Shown piece after piece: positions 12,477-25,009 of a stretch of 64,000 bases of DNA. Under the pieces are notes generated by a model that saw only the letters and a program-made list of their open reading frames with translations, searched no databases and was not told the DNA's origin. The DNA is taken from contig JAOVFP010000020.1 of NCBI GenBank assembly GCA_025738555.1, positions 682,001 through 746,000 on the forward strand. The letters run 5' to 3'. Position 1 is the first letter of the stretch. Every line of letters starts with the position of its first letter. A program made the position numbers and the translations under genes. The stretch is from Cyathus striatus (Eukaryota; Basidiomycota; Agaricomycetes; Agaricales; Nidulariaceae).

Positions 12477-12484
12477 TTTATATA
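12477..12484 (-). promoter_or_regulatory. TATA box upstream of the small hypothetical gene
   Basis: Minus-strand TATATAAA, suitably spaced for the start at 12429. Confidence 0.4.
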
Positions 12485-12690
12485 TCATAAAGATACACTC
12501 GAGCTCTTTATACGAATGCATTTCTTTTGTATTCGATTTCGGTCTCAAAGACAACAAGAATCTATTATCTCGGATACAAAGCATTGTGGGCGTTTAGTAG
12601 TAAATACTGTGCGCGTGTCAACAGCCACCCACAGAAGGTTCTGGTATAGCATCGTTACGATGTTATATGAATATCAAGAATGCCTACAGC

Positions 12691-14107
12691 CTACACGGCC
12701 TTCACATCCAATCCCCCTCCATATCTTCGCACTAGATACCTGCCTCCTACAAATCTTACCTCCTCCAATTCTGTACACGCTAATGCCAACTCCCTAACCT
12801 TGCTCCCCCTTTCCTCCACCGGGAATGCGTCGACTAGAACAACCGCCAACTTGAGATGTTCAAATGGATGCAATGTTTGTAATGAATCGATCTACGTAAA
12901 AGAAGTAAGGAAAGAATATCTATCTGTCAGTATGAATATGCGAACGTACAAAGTCGGGAGAAACCCAATTTCTTAATTCAGGAAACAGTACCGCGAACTC
13001 AGCAATCCAGCGCGTAATGAGATCATACTTTCCTGAACATGATTCTCCAGGGTTGAAAGAAAGTGTGCTTAAACGCTTAATACCTCCCATATGTTTCAAA
13101 GCTTTCACCATCTCCTCAATATTGTCTTCAGCATCTGCATTAAGCCCATGTCCAACGTGAAGTTCCTTGAGTTCCTTTAAAAATGTACACCCATGTTGAG
13201 CAAACTTGGTTACATTTCGCACGTCGCACTGCAAAGAAGTGAGGCGGGGCAACATATTTTCGTCCAGTTCTTCGTCCTCGATTTCCGTGGCAAACTCATC
13301 GTCAGATGTGTACCCTAATTTAAGTTCTCTCAGCTCCTTGTGCTCTGCCAGGAATTCCGTGAGATGCGGGAGAGAGCCCACATCGATGCAGACTCCGATC
13401 TCGAATGAATGCAACTGGGGAAATACGTGGCTTTTACAGAATGTCTCGAGAGCCTCGGATTCAATATAATCAATATCCACAGGGAATGCGAGATGCACAA
13501 GTGTAGACCTCGAGGAGGTAATCAGAGAAAGACAAGAAGGGGACAGGAACGGGCCTGTTAGCGTACATGTGTATCAATGATTGGCATTTGAGAAACATAG
13601 AAAATAAAGACCTGGCAAATCCCATGTTAACCGTTCAAGCCCAGGTATTTCGAGTGTCGGAGCGGGAAACTCAATGGGTCCCCAGGCTGGGCCATGAGGT
13701 AACCTTAGAACCCATTCACGTAAAGGGCAGGCACGAAGTAAACGCGTAAAATCGCTTTGTTCTTCCGGGGAAACAAAGGGAAGGCCTACGAGCTCTAAGC
13801 TGTGCAACGCAGTAGTTTTCTCTAGTACCTCAACCGGAAACCACCCTGCTTGCTGGGGAAAAGAAGCAACAGATTGGGAGACCAAAATCAAGTTCTCTAT
13901 CCTCTTCGCTACAACGTTATCTCGCAGAAGAAGCTGTATAGTCGCCTGGTGGCTCGGTTTACTGGCTCGCAGAGTGACACTCTGGTACAAAAAGAGCCTT
14001 GCTACAGAGGAGACTTTGAAAGACACAAGTGAGAGGCTTAGGAGCTCACTTTTATCGAGATGCGTAAAGATGAGGGACAGAGACTCCGGTGCAAGGGTAG
14101 CTAGCAT
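12691..14107 (-). CDS. F-box protein with leucine-rich C-terminal region
   Basis: Three exons (14107-13612, 13554-12950, 12891-12691) give 433 residues. The N-terminus 'LAPESLSLIFTHLDKSELLS' followed by 'LSLVSFKVSSVARLFLYQSV' is a clear F-box, the Skp1-binding motif of SCF ubiquitin ligases. The remainder has irregular Leu-rich segments such as 'LHSLELVGLPFV', 'HKELRELKLGY', 'LKELKELHVGHG' and 'ACTELEEVRF', as in substrate-binding LRR regions of the large mushroom F-box family. Both introns (57 and 58 bp) have GT-AG ends and keep frame. The substrate cannot be predicted. The next gene upstream (Skt5-like) is separate, with a 260-bp gap. Confidence 0.8.
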
Positions 14108-14367
14108 ATCTCGTGCGTAGAAAAAGACGTGGATCAGAACAAGGGCAAAATGCGGTTGGAAGAGACATTATGTACTTGGCAAACAATGAGCGCTGAGCGC
14201 CGGAATGGCTGATTCACAACGTGCTTCAAATATTACTAGTTTATGTTTTCAAAAACGTACAATAAAACCGGTGTACAAGGAATCTGTAACGGATGTAGAG
14301 AGTTCAGTAGCTCGTTGCTATGGGTATCTAACTCCACCAAAATATCTCCACCTCTCATCGCTTCCCC

Positions 14368-17014
14368 TCACATAATAATACACTCTTTATCCTCCGCCTT
14401 CGTACCTGTGAATCCCATTTCCGCAAATGTAGCCGGCCCCTTTCCAGGTGTTGCCGCTGGCCTCGGCGTTGGCAACGCACTTCCTGCCCCTCCTCCGACA
14501 TTTGGAAGAGGCGGAGGAACATCAAGGGACATATTCACCCCAGCTCTACCTGGACCTGGACTCTTCCTTCCCCCTGGGCTTTTGCGTCCTCCAGGGGATT
14601 GTGCCCTTCCTGGGAGGGACTGGCGGGCTGGAGACTGCGTCCGTCCACCCTGCACCGATGATGAAGGCGACGGAGCATCAGTAAGTGTGTATCGATGCGT
14701 TGCGGGGTACTGCTGTCCCGGCTTTTGAGGCCGAGGATTTGGCGAGAAATTGGAGCTTGGAGTTGTCTGTGGTGGGGGAAGAGACTGTTGGTGTACAAGA
14801 TGCGGTGGGTGCTGCTGCTGAGGATACCCTTGCTGAGGGAACGATCCCGGATACATCACTGAATTTTTTCGTATCACTTCGACGATTCTTTGTCCCTCCC
14901 TTCCCACCCCTATAGCCTGTTGCTGTTGCTGTTGCTGCTGGTGCTGTAACACAGGGAAACTAGTACCATTGTACGGCGGACTCATGGGCACCATCTCGGC
15001 CCTCTGTTTCGCTTGCGTTCTTTTGCGGACGAGCTTGCTTTCAGTTATATTGTCATGCTCCTGTCGAGACAGTGCTTGTGGTGATGGAAGGGATAGAGCT
15101 GAGAGGCGTGAGGCAGCGTCTGTGTTTCCGTGGTCTCTGGCCTGGGAATATAAACAAATCAATAGATAGATCAAAATTATGAAAAAAACAGACCGACCTT
15201 GGTATACCACTTGACGGCCTCTCTCAAGTCCTTCGACCCACCCACGCCTACTTCGTTGTAATAGCCCATTGCAAACTCAGCGCTCGGCAAACCCTTCCTC
15301 GCGGCTCGTTCTGCAAAAGTCCATGCGAGCGCTTCATCCTTTTCGAACCCTCCATCTGCAGTATCACCGCTTCCGCACAGAAACCACTTGGAAAGTGCCA
15401 TGTCTGCCTCGACTTCACCTTGCTGGCTAGCCAGAGAATAGTACTGAACAGAGAGAAGCGGGTCGAATGGGAATGGCGGGAGCGCAAACTCGTAAGCATG
15501 GCCAAGCTTGTATTGAGCTGGTGCGAAATGAAGGAATGCTGCCCTTTCGAGGTGCTTCCTGGCCTCAAGGGTAGGAGAGGAACCAGCAGGAATGAAAGGA
15601 GCAAACACGGACGGAGGAACGGTGACTTGCGTGAACTCGGAAAGTAACAGTAGTGAATAGACATATGCAGGCTGTGGAACCTCCAACGACGCTAATGTAG
15701 CTGCACGCTGAAGCATACTGACTGCCTTGTCCAAATCCTGTGCAAGGCCTAGCTGACCAAGCAGATGAGCCATGCCAAGACGATAGACACAGGCCTCTAC
15801 GCCGGCTTTGGCACCACGCTCGAAGCACTCCCGTGCGTGGGCGAAATCAGAGAAGGACTCGTAATCACGCCCAATGCGGAACCATGCGCCGCTATAACTC
15901 GCCCTGGCGGCCGTCTCGAAGTCCCGAAAAGCGGCGCGCGGATTTGGGTTCACCTGCGCAGGGAAGGAGCCAGTGGCAAGGAGCAGGGCACGCAGATAGA
16001 TAGCTTCGGCATGCCACGGTGCGATTGGACTGGATTGAGGCGAAGAAGCAAGCTGAAGAACAAGGTTGACTGCTTTCGGGACGAGCGTAGAGAGCGTGGG
16101 GTCGTGGATGACAGCAGGCCCTACAAGAGGATCTGTGCTGGTCGTACTTACACTTCCGTCCTTCTCCCGCATTCTCTCGACTAGAAAGAAGACGTCGCGA
16201 CACCAGGCGACCTTCAAATTAGGGTCATGACTGGCACTGTGAACGACGCCTGAGGCTGCCTGAAGGTTTGCTATAGTGGGAATTGGTGCGGTAAGCGAGG
16301 GAGCAGAAGAGGCTGCCGCAGGGGCTGTGGGGGGCGCCGCGGTGGGGCCGTAGGTGGACTGGTGTCTTGGAGGTTGGGGTCTTGCGGGGGCGGAGGAGAA
16401 CGAGAGGGCAGCCATACCCTGTGAGAGATCTGCTGCAGAGGACGGGGGAAGAGAAGGAGGGGACTGGTTTTGGGGGGCAGGGGCGCCGTATTGGGCGGGC
16501 TGGTACTGTGGTTGTTGTCGTTGCTGTTGCTGCTGCGGTTGCTGGGAATACGCCTGAGGAGCCCAGGGAGACCACGGTGAGCCCTGTGGGGGAGGTGGAG
16601 GGCGTGGTTGGGCAGAGGGCATGGCAAAGCCTGGGGAGTAGTTGAGAGCAGCGCCAGGCGGGGGGCGGCTGTAGTCTTGTTGCGGCTGGGTATAGAGTTG
16701 TTCATCGAGATTTCGTGCCATCTAGAGATGATAGTCAGTGATATGACAGGGCGACGAGCAGCAAGCAGGTAGCAACTCACATTGGCGGGGATAGTGGGAT
16801 CCATGCGATGGGGTCTTGGGGCGGTGAGGGGGTCGTCAAAGTGGGGCGGGGACTCGAGGGCGCCGTACTCGTAGGGGCTGGGGGTATTGTAGCGTTCCTC
16901 CTGGACCCGCACAGCGGGGGGGAGAGGGGGAAGGGGCGGGGGGAGACTGGACTTGCGGGCTGGGTGTGGATCGTATGAGTCGAATGGGCGAGGAGGGACG
17001 GGGGGAACAGACAT
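14368..17014 (-). CDS. Skt5/Chs4-like Sel1-repeat protein, chitin synthase activator, with C-terminal CaaX
   Basis: Three exons (17014-16781, 16721-15198, 15141-14368) give 843 residues. The first third is Pro/Gln-rich and disordered. The core from 'LKVAWCRDVFFLVERM' onward holds Sel1-like helical repeats: 'GAWFRIGRDYESFSDFAHAR', 'ACVYRLGMAHLLGQLGLAQD', 'PAQYKLGHAYEFALPPF', 'ADMALSKWFLCGSG', 'SAEFAMGYYNEVGVGGSKDL'. This is the layout of yeast Skt5/Chs4, which activates and localises chitin synthase III. The last four residues are CIIM, a CaaX box; yeast Chs4 ends similarly and is prenylated. The tail between the repeats and CaaX is low complexity with a poly-Gln tract. Family assignment is strong; the exact paralogue is not resolved. 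Confidence 0.85.
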
Positions 17015-17256
17015 GCTCTGGGGATGGAGGATGGAGGAAATCGATGGTGGATGGGAGAACGCTAGCAGAGTTATTTAAGTACGCTAATTTATTATTATCT
17101 TCATCATGTCTATCATATCACATCAACACACCGCCACATCACCCGTCACCCCTCTTAAACTTATGTATCAATGTTCAAACAAATTATCTAAACAGAAATA
17201 CCAGAAAAATTTAAAAGACTGTACCAAATTATATCCAAGATCCCCCCTGAGCCCTC

Positions 17257-20200
17257 TCACAAATCAACCCCCACTGCATCCACCACGTACAGCACCTGCT
17301 GCGGTCGCACAAACAGCCCCCGCGACTCCGTCCCAGACACGTCCGAAACTGTAGGGCTTGCGCTCCGGATTCGCTTCGTTCGCTCCCTCCCCATGTTCAG
17401 CTGTTCGCCCTCTCGCTTCAGCATCCCTTTATTCCCGATCCCTGTCCCCATTCCAACATCCACCCTTCTCCGTCTGCTCGCTCGCCCATCCCCCAGCGTC
17501 CCGCTTGAGTGCCCATACTCCCACTCAGATCCTCCACTCCCTATTTCAAAGTACCGGATCCCGCCCCATGTCCCGTCATTCCACTGCCGATCGTCCCCGC
17601 CAACAAGTGAGCTGCTTGCCGAACCGTACGACCCTTCCCGTTCTACATCGCCCCAGCTATCCATCGGAACCTCCACCCCAACCCATGGCCCGAGCTCCCC
17701 TTCTACTTCTCCAATGTACCGTGCGTACGCCTTAAATCTCTTGCGCTTCGACGAGATGATGCACGGTATGCCGATTTCAAGCGTGGCACCGCGAGGAATG
17801 CCCTCCGATAAAATCCTTGACCGTGCCGGGGACGACGAACTTGAAGCCACGGCCGCTGGAGGGCGGTCCGTCTCAGGCGTCCGCAGCGCGTTCTTCCCTG
17901 ATCCGACGCTCGAAACCTTCGTGATCGTATCGGTTGAGTTTCGTTTCTTCAGTGTTGCTGTACTTGTCGTGCTTGCAGTGCTCCGCGTGCTGGCAGAGCT
18001 TCCCGTCTTTTTATGATCTACTGCAACATCAGCCCGTTGCTGTGCCTTGACGCTCGCAGTATATGTTGGCTCTCTCTCAGGTTCAAGCTTGATGTTTTCC
18101 TTCTCCTCTTCGACTGCTTTCCGAACTACAGTAACAGGCTCCTTTTCTTTTTCCTTCTCTTTTCCTACAAGGCTGGAAGTAGATTTCTTGAGTACAATCT
18201 TCTTTCCTGCAGGAGTTCCTGGCGCTGCACTCTTTTCGCTGCGAATGCTTCTTGAACTGGCTTGTCTAGAGATAGCTCCCGTTGCGGCCGAAGCAGGGCT
18301 CAGCTTGTTAGCATCGAGAGCTGGCACTGGGAACGTCTTCTTCGAATCAGGCTTCTTTGACGTTACGCCAGTACCAGCGGTATTCCCGCTGACACTTCTG
18401 GCCACGCTATTGACACTGCTCGCTGAGGCACTTGATAACCGTCGCCCACGTCCAATGACAGGCGAAGATCCAGGACCGCCGGCGCGACGTGTACTAAGAG
18501 GTGAAGATCCGGCACCTGCCGTGCGTACACTTGCAGTGGATGTCGCGCTCGTCTTCCTAGAGCGTGTTCCTGCTCGAGTAGGCGTTGAAAGTCCACTACT
18601 AGCAGTTCGGAAGCTTTGATCTGTAGCTGAGGAAACAGTCGATCTGTTTACACTACTGTTCGTTGTACTTGTGCTGGCCGTTGATAATCGAGAAAGTGAC
18701 CGCGTAGATGATATACTTGACAAGGTTGAGCGCGCAGTAACCGGCGTTCTCCCCGTTGTTCCACTAGAGGCTGTGACTGCAGATGCAGTAGATGTTCTAA
18801 CACTGCCCCTAGAACCAGGCCGGGAAGTTACAGACCGTGTAGAATGCATACTTGGTGCAGTAGTCCCTGTCATGCCAGATCTCCGTACGGTAGAGGCATG
18901 CGATCGGACTGAGCTTGAGCTGGGCTTAGGTCTTACGCCCCCGGGCAGTTGGTTAACATTACCCGTGCGACTTGCTACACTGCTGGTTGATGCGCGATTG
19001 ATCACTGTCTTCTGTGGCACACCTTGAGATCGCAAAGATTCGGTTTCCAAGAATTCGTCCTCTTCTTCAGCTTCATGTTGATGCTCTTCATCTTCTGCTT
19101 CCTGTTCAGATGTGGCTACAGACTCCTTATCTCCTTGGTCTTCCTCCGCGGTAGGAAGGTCATCAAACTCAGTGTAGGGAGGTGGCTCCGCAATCGATAA
19201 TTGCGGTGTCCTACCATTTGCCTCATCAACAACCTCTTCACTGACCACCTGGTCCTCCGGCGTTTCGTCATCGTCATCAAATTTGGAATCAGGCCTGTCC
19301 TTCTCCCTTTCCTTCCCCTTCTGCGCATTCCTCGTTGCCACGACTATTCTCCGCGCAGGACTATCCCGTGACGCCCCAACTGTGCTTTCAGTTCGGACTG
19401 TGCTGGTTGTGCTGCGTGCAACACTCCTAACAGAAGTAGTAGCGCTCCTAGCCGAAGCTGCAGAACTCCTAACAGGTGCAGCAGAACTACGGAGTGACGC
19501 TGCAGAACTCCTCATAGAGGGTCCTGTTCCCCTTACAAGCGTACGATGTACACCTGTACCAGTAACGGATGACGCCATACTGCGGCTCACAACGCTGACT
19601 CTAAGGCTTTGACCAGCTTCGCTATCATTATCAACGCGGCTGGTGTGGGGATGTTGTGAGACTGGCCGTAGCAACAGACCACCAGTAGGGTTATGCTTGG
19701 TCACCCTGTTTGACTTCTGACCCGGAGACGGAGAGCTCAAATTTCCAGGAGGGGGTGGAGCTGGATTGAGCAAATCTTCAATGGGGACTTCAATATCTTT
19801 GAGATCAAAAGTAAGAAGAGGTCTGATAATAAACAGCACATAGCTTACGGTCACTGATTTCCTTAAGGGCCCACCCCTCAAGATGTGGTACATCGAAGCC
19901 TCGTTCTTGCCGAATCTGGAGCCATCGCTTGGAAATCCATTTCAATAATTCCAGTCGCGTTTGTTCAACCTGAACGCGAATGTGTGATGTTGCGGAAAGT
20001 AAAGGAGAGTTGGGCTCTGTTGGATGTGGTCGAAGAAGGATAGAGGATACTAATGTCTGTAATAAATAATGATGATAGTTATTTTAAACCCACCGAGATA
20101 ATGAAGAAGTTTACCTGATAAAGAGTTGGAGCATAGCTCTCTTTCACGCCCCTTAATACGCTCTGCATTACCCACTCTACACGCTCACCATCATCAAAGA

Positions 20201-21992
20201 CAACGCCATCCCTCTCAACCATTTCCATCCACTCATCAACACCCCGCTCCCCCTCTCCTTCGACACCTACACCACCAAAGCACACCTCACTCTCCTTGGC
20301 AAGGCATTCATCGATTACCTTTAGCGCATTGAGAATCATCTCTTTAACTATCTCTGCCCAAGGGTCAATTATAGGTCCTAGCTTGCGTAGGGCATGTTCA
20401 GCTGCAAAGAGCAGCGCAAAAGCATTCTGCGGTACCGTGCGTCTCCCAACACCTTTCAGTAAAGAATCTCGGGTTTTTTGAGCAAGGGAAGCAAACTCAG
20501 ACGTGCACCATCCTTCACCAAATAATCCGACGAGTGCCCTCCGCGCTCCTCTCTCGAGATTGGCGTTCTTTACGTCGTCTGCCATTGAGAATTCCAGCAC
20601 ACGCGGTGCCCTGCGGGCGCATTGCCTACACCGGCATCCTCCTGTGCCCCACTTCCCCCCTGTCAATCGTTCATATTCTGGAAATGGGAGGAAAGCGTGG
20701 AATAAGCCATGCATCATTTCTTGCGCTATTCGTGCTTGGACTTCATCGTGTAATGTAGCGAGGGAGAGATATAATGATGAGCGAAGGATGGCGAACGCAG
20801 TTGAAAGATCATATGTTCGATGTGAGAAGATCAGCGTTCCAGTGTACAAGAATCCGAGGGTAAAATGTAATGAAGCAGGGGTGAACGGTGGAGATGGAAG
20901 GGTCAGTGTGGGAGGAGCATCTTCATCATCTTCTCCTGGAATAACTGACATAGATGCAACCACCCTCTTTGATCCTGGTTTCGAGGGCCACGATAAAAGT
21001 GCGTCGTAGAAATATGGGCACCTCGAAACCAAAATAAAGCGGTGCGATGAGAAAATAGCGGTCGTATCCCCTCCCTCCCTTGATGAACTCGAAAAGTTAC
21101 CTGTAAGAGCAATCCTTACATCAGAATACAGACGGCTCCTCCACATGTACACCAAGTCCTTGCGGAGTTTGTCTACTCGTACATCCTCTGCTTCTTCGCC
21201 GTCCATCGCAGGTGCTTCTGAGGCATCAAATAAAAATTCGAAAGCCTCGCCGAACCCCTGGCCTGTGTACAGGTATTCTAGCTCGTTGGAGAATAGTGCT
21301 GAATTGATGGACGATCTTAAGCGAAGCATGGTCCCGGAACCTGTGGGTGTTACTATGGAGGTAGGGGAGGTAGCGCCTGGGCGAGGACTGGGCGTTCGGG
21401 AGGTTGCATAACTGAGGGAGAGGGCAGATGCGCCTGCTGGGTATGTTGGCGAGGACGAATAGGGAAGAGGGGAAGGTGATATAGGAGAGGGTCGGAAGGA
21501 GAAGTAACGTGATTGGAATGACGGTGGAGCGCGAGCGTAGACAATTGCTAGTTAAGAATGGCGGTCAGGACTGAATGAGAATGAAAGAAAATAGAGAGAA
21601 AAGAAAAGGGCAGGGACGTTTCAGAAATGAAAAGGGTATAAAATAAGATTCAGCAGAAGTTCTACCAATACTTCAGGAAGAAATCTCGAGGTTTATTCGT
21701 GTTCTTACTTCGCTCTCCTTCAAACCGCAATGAAGTAGAATAGCCTACCTTTATGACCCCACACCTCTTCCTTCGTATCTCTGTCTCCGTCCTCTTCTTC
21801 AGGAACAAGCTCCCACACGACATCGGGGAACCGGTCTTTGGCATCCCGAAAGAGGTCTGTCAAGTCTGCTTGCCACGCATTGGTCGAGTTCTTTGTCGCT
21901 TCCTGTAAACTGGGAGGAGGGGGTGTATTAAGCTGAACGAGGGTTGCAGCCCCTGAAGTGGTGGTTGCCGTTGCGGTAGTCGTTGGGGCCAT
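17257..21992 (-). CDS. large protein with two BTB domains and C-terminal CAP-Gly-like domain
   Basis: Four exons (21992-21749, 21547-20115, 20056-19849, 19796-17257) give 1,474 residues and all junctions keep frame. The first BTB/POZ-like domain is split by a Ser/Pro insert: 'EEVWGHKAIVYARAPPSF' then 'SALFSNELEYLYTGQGFGEA'. The second is 'WRSRLYSDVRIALTG', 'FSSHRFILVSRCPYFYDAL' and 'LHFTLGFLYTGTLIF', with a helical tail. A Ser/Thr/Arg-rich disordered stretch of about 600 residues follows. The C-terminus resembles CAP-Gly: 'KAYARYIGEVEGELGPWVGV', then 'NDGTWGGIRYFEI' and 'GLFVRPQQVLYVVDAVGVDL'. CAP-Gly domains bind EEY/F tails of tubulin and plus-end proteins; here the GKNDG lysine is replaced (QWNDG) and the loop before it is expanded. 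Probable role: cytoskeleton-linked BTB adaptor. Function is inferred only. Confidence 0.78.
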
Positions 21993-23574
21993 GGTGTGTA
22001 GTTACAGACCAGAAGCAGGGGAAAGGGTAAGTAAGCAGTAGTGTAGTATTTAAATAGGTAGAGGAAGGCGAGGAAGGTGTCTAGGCTGCGTGTGTGATAG
22101 ACTAAACAGCTGGTGAAGGTTTTGTCGTCGGATCCTTCGTAGATTCGAAGGAACGTAATAAGCAGATAAAGCAAGTACAGGTGGGGCTAGTGGTATACCC
22201 TCCCAACTGTGCGCCACCCGTCAGCGCGCGGACTCTAGTTGCAACTTATATGATTGCCAGGCTTACTAGAAGAGGGAGCGGGGAACGGCTCCTTCCTTGT
22301 ATTTGTCGAGATTCCGGTAGTTGCGCTGTCCCCTGTCACGCGATGTGGCTTTGAAGCTCTGTCGCGTAAAAATGACAGATGGACACGCGGTGGACAGGCA
22401 GTGAACGCGGGCAAAGGCGGTGGGGGATACGAGGGGAGGAGGGGAAGGGTATATGGGGAGGTTGTTATCGACCAGGAGATGCCAATTCACAAAAAATGGC
22501 AACGTTCCAACAACACGAGGCTAAGCCCTAACCCAACTGCGCCCACTCAGGGTCAAGCATGTGAATTGTGTGACGTGGTTTGTCAATCTAACCATAAATT
22601 TCTATTTTGTTTCCGACTCTCTTTCTTGAGAAATTCACCACATTTGCCTCCGCATTCCACATTGTCTTTTGCTCCCGTCTGTTGTCTACACAGACCTCAC
22701 CCACAGTCGCCTCACTGAGCTCATCACCACACAAGTCTAGGGACGCTAGCTTGTCAAATTCCTATCAAAATCCAAACATTATGAAACCTTCCCGAACTCT
22801 GTCTTCTTTAGGAGTAACTAATGCGCAGCTCCGCCGACCCCACTTTCTATGTTCAGCCTTACGCCATCATCTCCTACAGCGACCTGCTTTGCGAAACTGG
22901 AGGTTCTTTTACTATAAACTGAAATGATTTTGTCGGTACTGGCCCCGGGCTCATGGCATACTTATAAGCTGGCCACTTGCGCGCTTCAGGAACTCGTTTT
23001 TGCTGGGTCTTGATACCAAGCTTACAATCTAGAGTGATATTCAAACACAAGGGTCAAACTTCCAATATCCAACAGCGGTAACGCACTGAGGATTTTTTTT
23101 AGATTGCCTTTCACTTGCTGTAACTCATGATGCGCGCAATCGGTTTCCCCCTTACTATAGTGTAATGTGGGTGCTATACAATTTGACTGGCGCTTACAAC
23201 ATTTGCTAGATTGCCATAACCCCACTAGATCCTCTGTATCTTTGTCTGTTGCAAGTGATCTGTAGCGACTACACACAGGCTGCGCACAGGTTTCACACGC
23301 CATTAACTGACTGGTTCTCGATTGCAATACAGCATAGCTGCGGGTCTTCTTTCCTTACACACATCGCTCATCCTTTTGTCTGGAAAACTAGAAGGAAGAA
23401 ATATATGTAGCTGGACAAGGAGCTAATAAACGAACAACAACATCAGGGACTTCATATCAGGTTAAGGAAAATCGAGCAGGTACGCGGGACGAAATATACC
23501 AACGTCAGTATCAACTACAATCAGTAAAACAGACATCGAATGACAAGTTTTTCGGCCGTTTTTGGAACTAGCGA
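21993..23574. other. intergenic region
   Basis: 1.6 kb without a supported gene. The first few hundred bases are the BTB/CAP-Gly promoter. A C/T-rich stretch (about 22610-22780) precedes an ATG at 22781, but only very short frames follow (one reads MRSSADPTFYVQPYAII). A 154-codon plus frame at 22254-22718 has biased, gene-unlike composition. Confidence 0.4.
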
Positions 23575-25009
23575 TTAACATCCAGCTGGGCGGACAGGGG
23601 GTGCCAATGCACTAGGGATAATGAGGCTCCCATCGTATGCAGCGCATCTCTGCAATCTTGGCGACCCCCATGTCGCAACGACCTGTGGTGATACAGTTCT
23701 ACCATTAACGACGAGGTGTGTGTTTGGAATGGGCATAGGACTAAGAGTTTGGCTGTTGAAAATTCCAGGATACGATGAATTTAAGAATATACTATCAAGT
23801 TCGTCGGCAGACACCGGTCTAATTTTGTCAGCGGTTTGCTTGGCCACAAAGTCGAATACGTTAGCTCCAACGTCGTATCGTCCAAGGGTATGAAGTCCCC
23901 AGTTGGCCTCCACGGTGGAAATTTCAGAGAAATGGTCATAATAGTTATTGTCAGATGTGCCGATGAGTTTCTTTGGAACTGCACCACCGAGAAGGATAGA
24001 AAACACGCGATTATGTGGGTCGTCGCTACCGTTTTCATCAAAGGCTAAGCATCGAAGAGGTCAGATAGAATATCCTAATCCATAGATGTATATATGGTAC
24101 GTACTCAAAAGAATCAAGGTACGATCGGTATTGAAATTCTTGTTCTCTAGCAATGGTTCTAAGAAATTACGAGAGAATGCACCAGCAACGGCCATATCTG
24201 TGTCGTGTCCGTCATTCGCTGAACATAGTGTTTTGATCAACGTCTCTCAAATTCTATCAATAGTGGATACGTACTCATATTAGGGGTGATAAACATCCAT
24301 TGTGGAAGCTTGTTGTTATCAAGGTCTTCAAAGAATGACGTGAAATTCTTAATTTGCGAACTCCGAGAGGAAACATTAGCCACAGAATCGTAGATAATTA
24401 AAGGGCTGAATGGTATGTCATGATTCCGTATAAATTCTGAATGAACGACAACGTACTTGTGCTTCCGAACATAATCATTTTTCCCTGTGGTGGGATTTAA
24501 GAATTGGAAGTCGGGAAATCCAGTTGATGGCATATCCTCTTGATATTCAGCCCAGCTGATTCCTTTCTCCTCTAGCAAGTCGACAACGGATGAGACATTC
24601 ACTGGCATGTGATTAAGATTGTCGTTATCCATTCCGAAATAATCGCCCCCGACTGAAGCAACATAATTAGGTTCTGAAGGATGTGTGACGGCGAAGTAAT
24701 TGTTGAGCGTAATTCCTTGCTTCGCAAGTGCCGCCATATTGGCTAACATCCATCAATTAATTTAGTAGCCAAAAAAGTGAGGCAGGGAGAACGGACGATC
24801 AGCCAATGCAATGGCAAAGTCTTGGTTTTCCAGCCATATTGTTACGAAACGGTCAAAAACTTTTCCTGTTACTATTTTCCTAAGTTTTTAACAGTTTATT
24901 AGACGGACATAACGAAAAGGGTGTCGTATTTTTAAGCGTACTTTGCATGATCCTTCGTTGGTCGAGCCGAAGAAAATCCACAGAAGATAAAGAAAAGAGC
25001 AAGGCGCAT
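23575..25009 (-). CDS. secreted acid phosphatase of the phosphoesterase (phospholipase C-like) family
   Basis: Spliced from at least five exons starting at 25009. Signal peptide MRLALFFIFCGFSSARPTK, then 'KVFDRFVTIWLENQDFAIAL', 'DPNMAALAKQGITLNNYF', 'THPSEPNYVASVGGDYFG', 'NDGHDTDMAVAGAFSRNFL' and 'TFDENGSDDPHNRVFSILLG'. These are the conserved blocks of the fungal phosphoesterase family that includes secreted acid phosphatases, with the metal-binding N-Q/E, NDGHD and DE motifs. Expected job: release of phosphate from extracellular phosphomonoesters. The second intron uses a weak GTCCGT donor, chosen because it restores the family's ADPN junction. The C-terminus ends in an alanine/proline tail 'SALAPPVRPAGC'. 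It appears intact. Confidence 0.87.

Noticed and set aside
22254..22718. 154-codon plus-strand ORF
   Set aside because: Composition is gene-unlike, it has no motif, and it overlaps the promoter of the BTB/CAP-Gly gene.
23022..23327. 101-codon minus ORF with several Cys
   Set aside because: No signal peptide, no family resemblance and no splice or promoter support.
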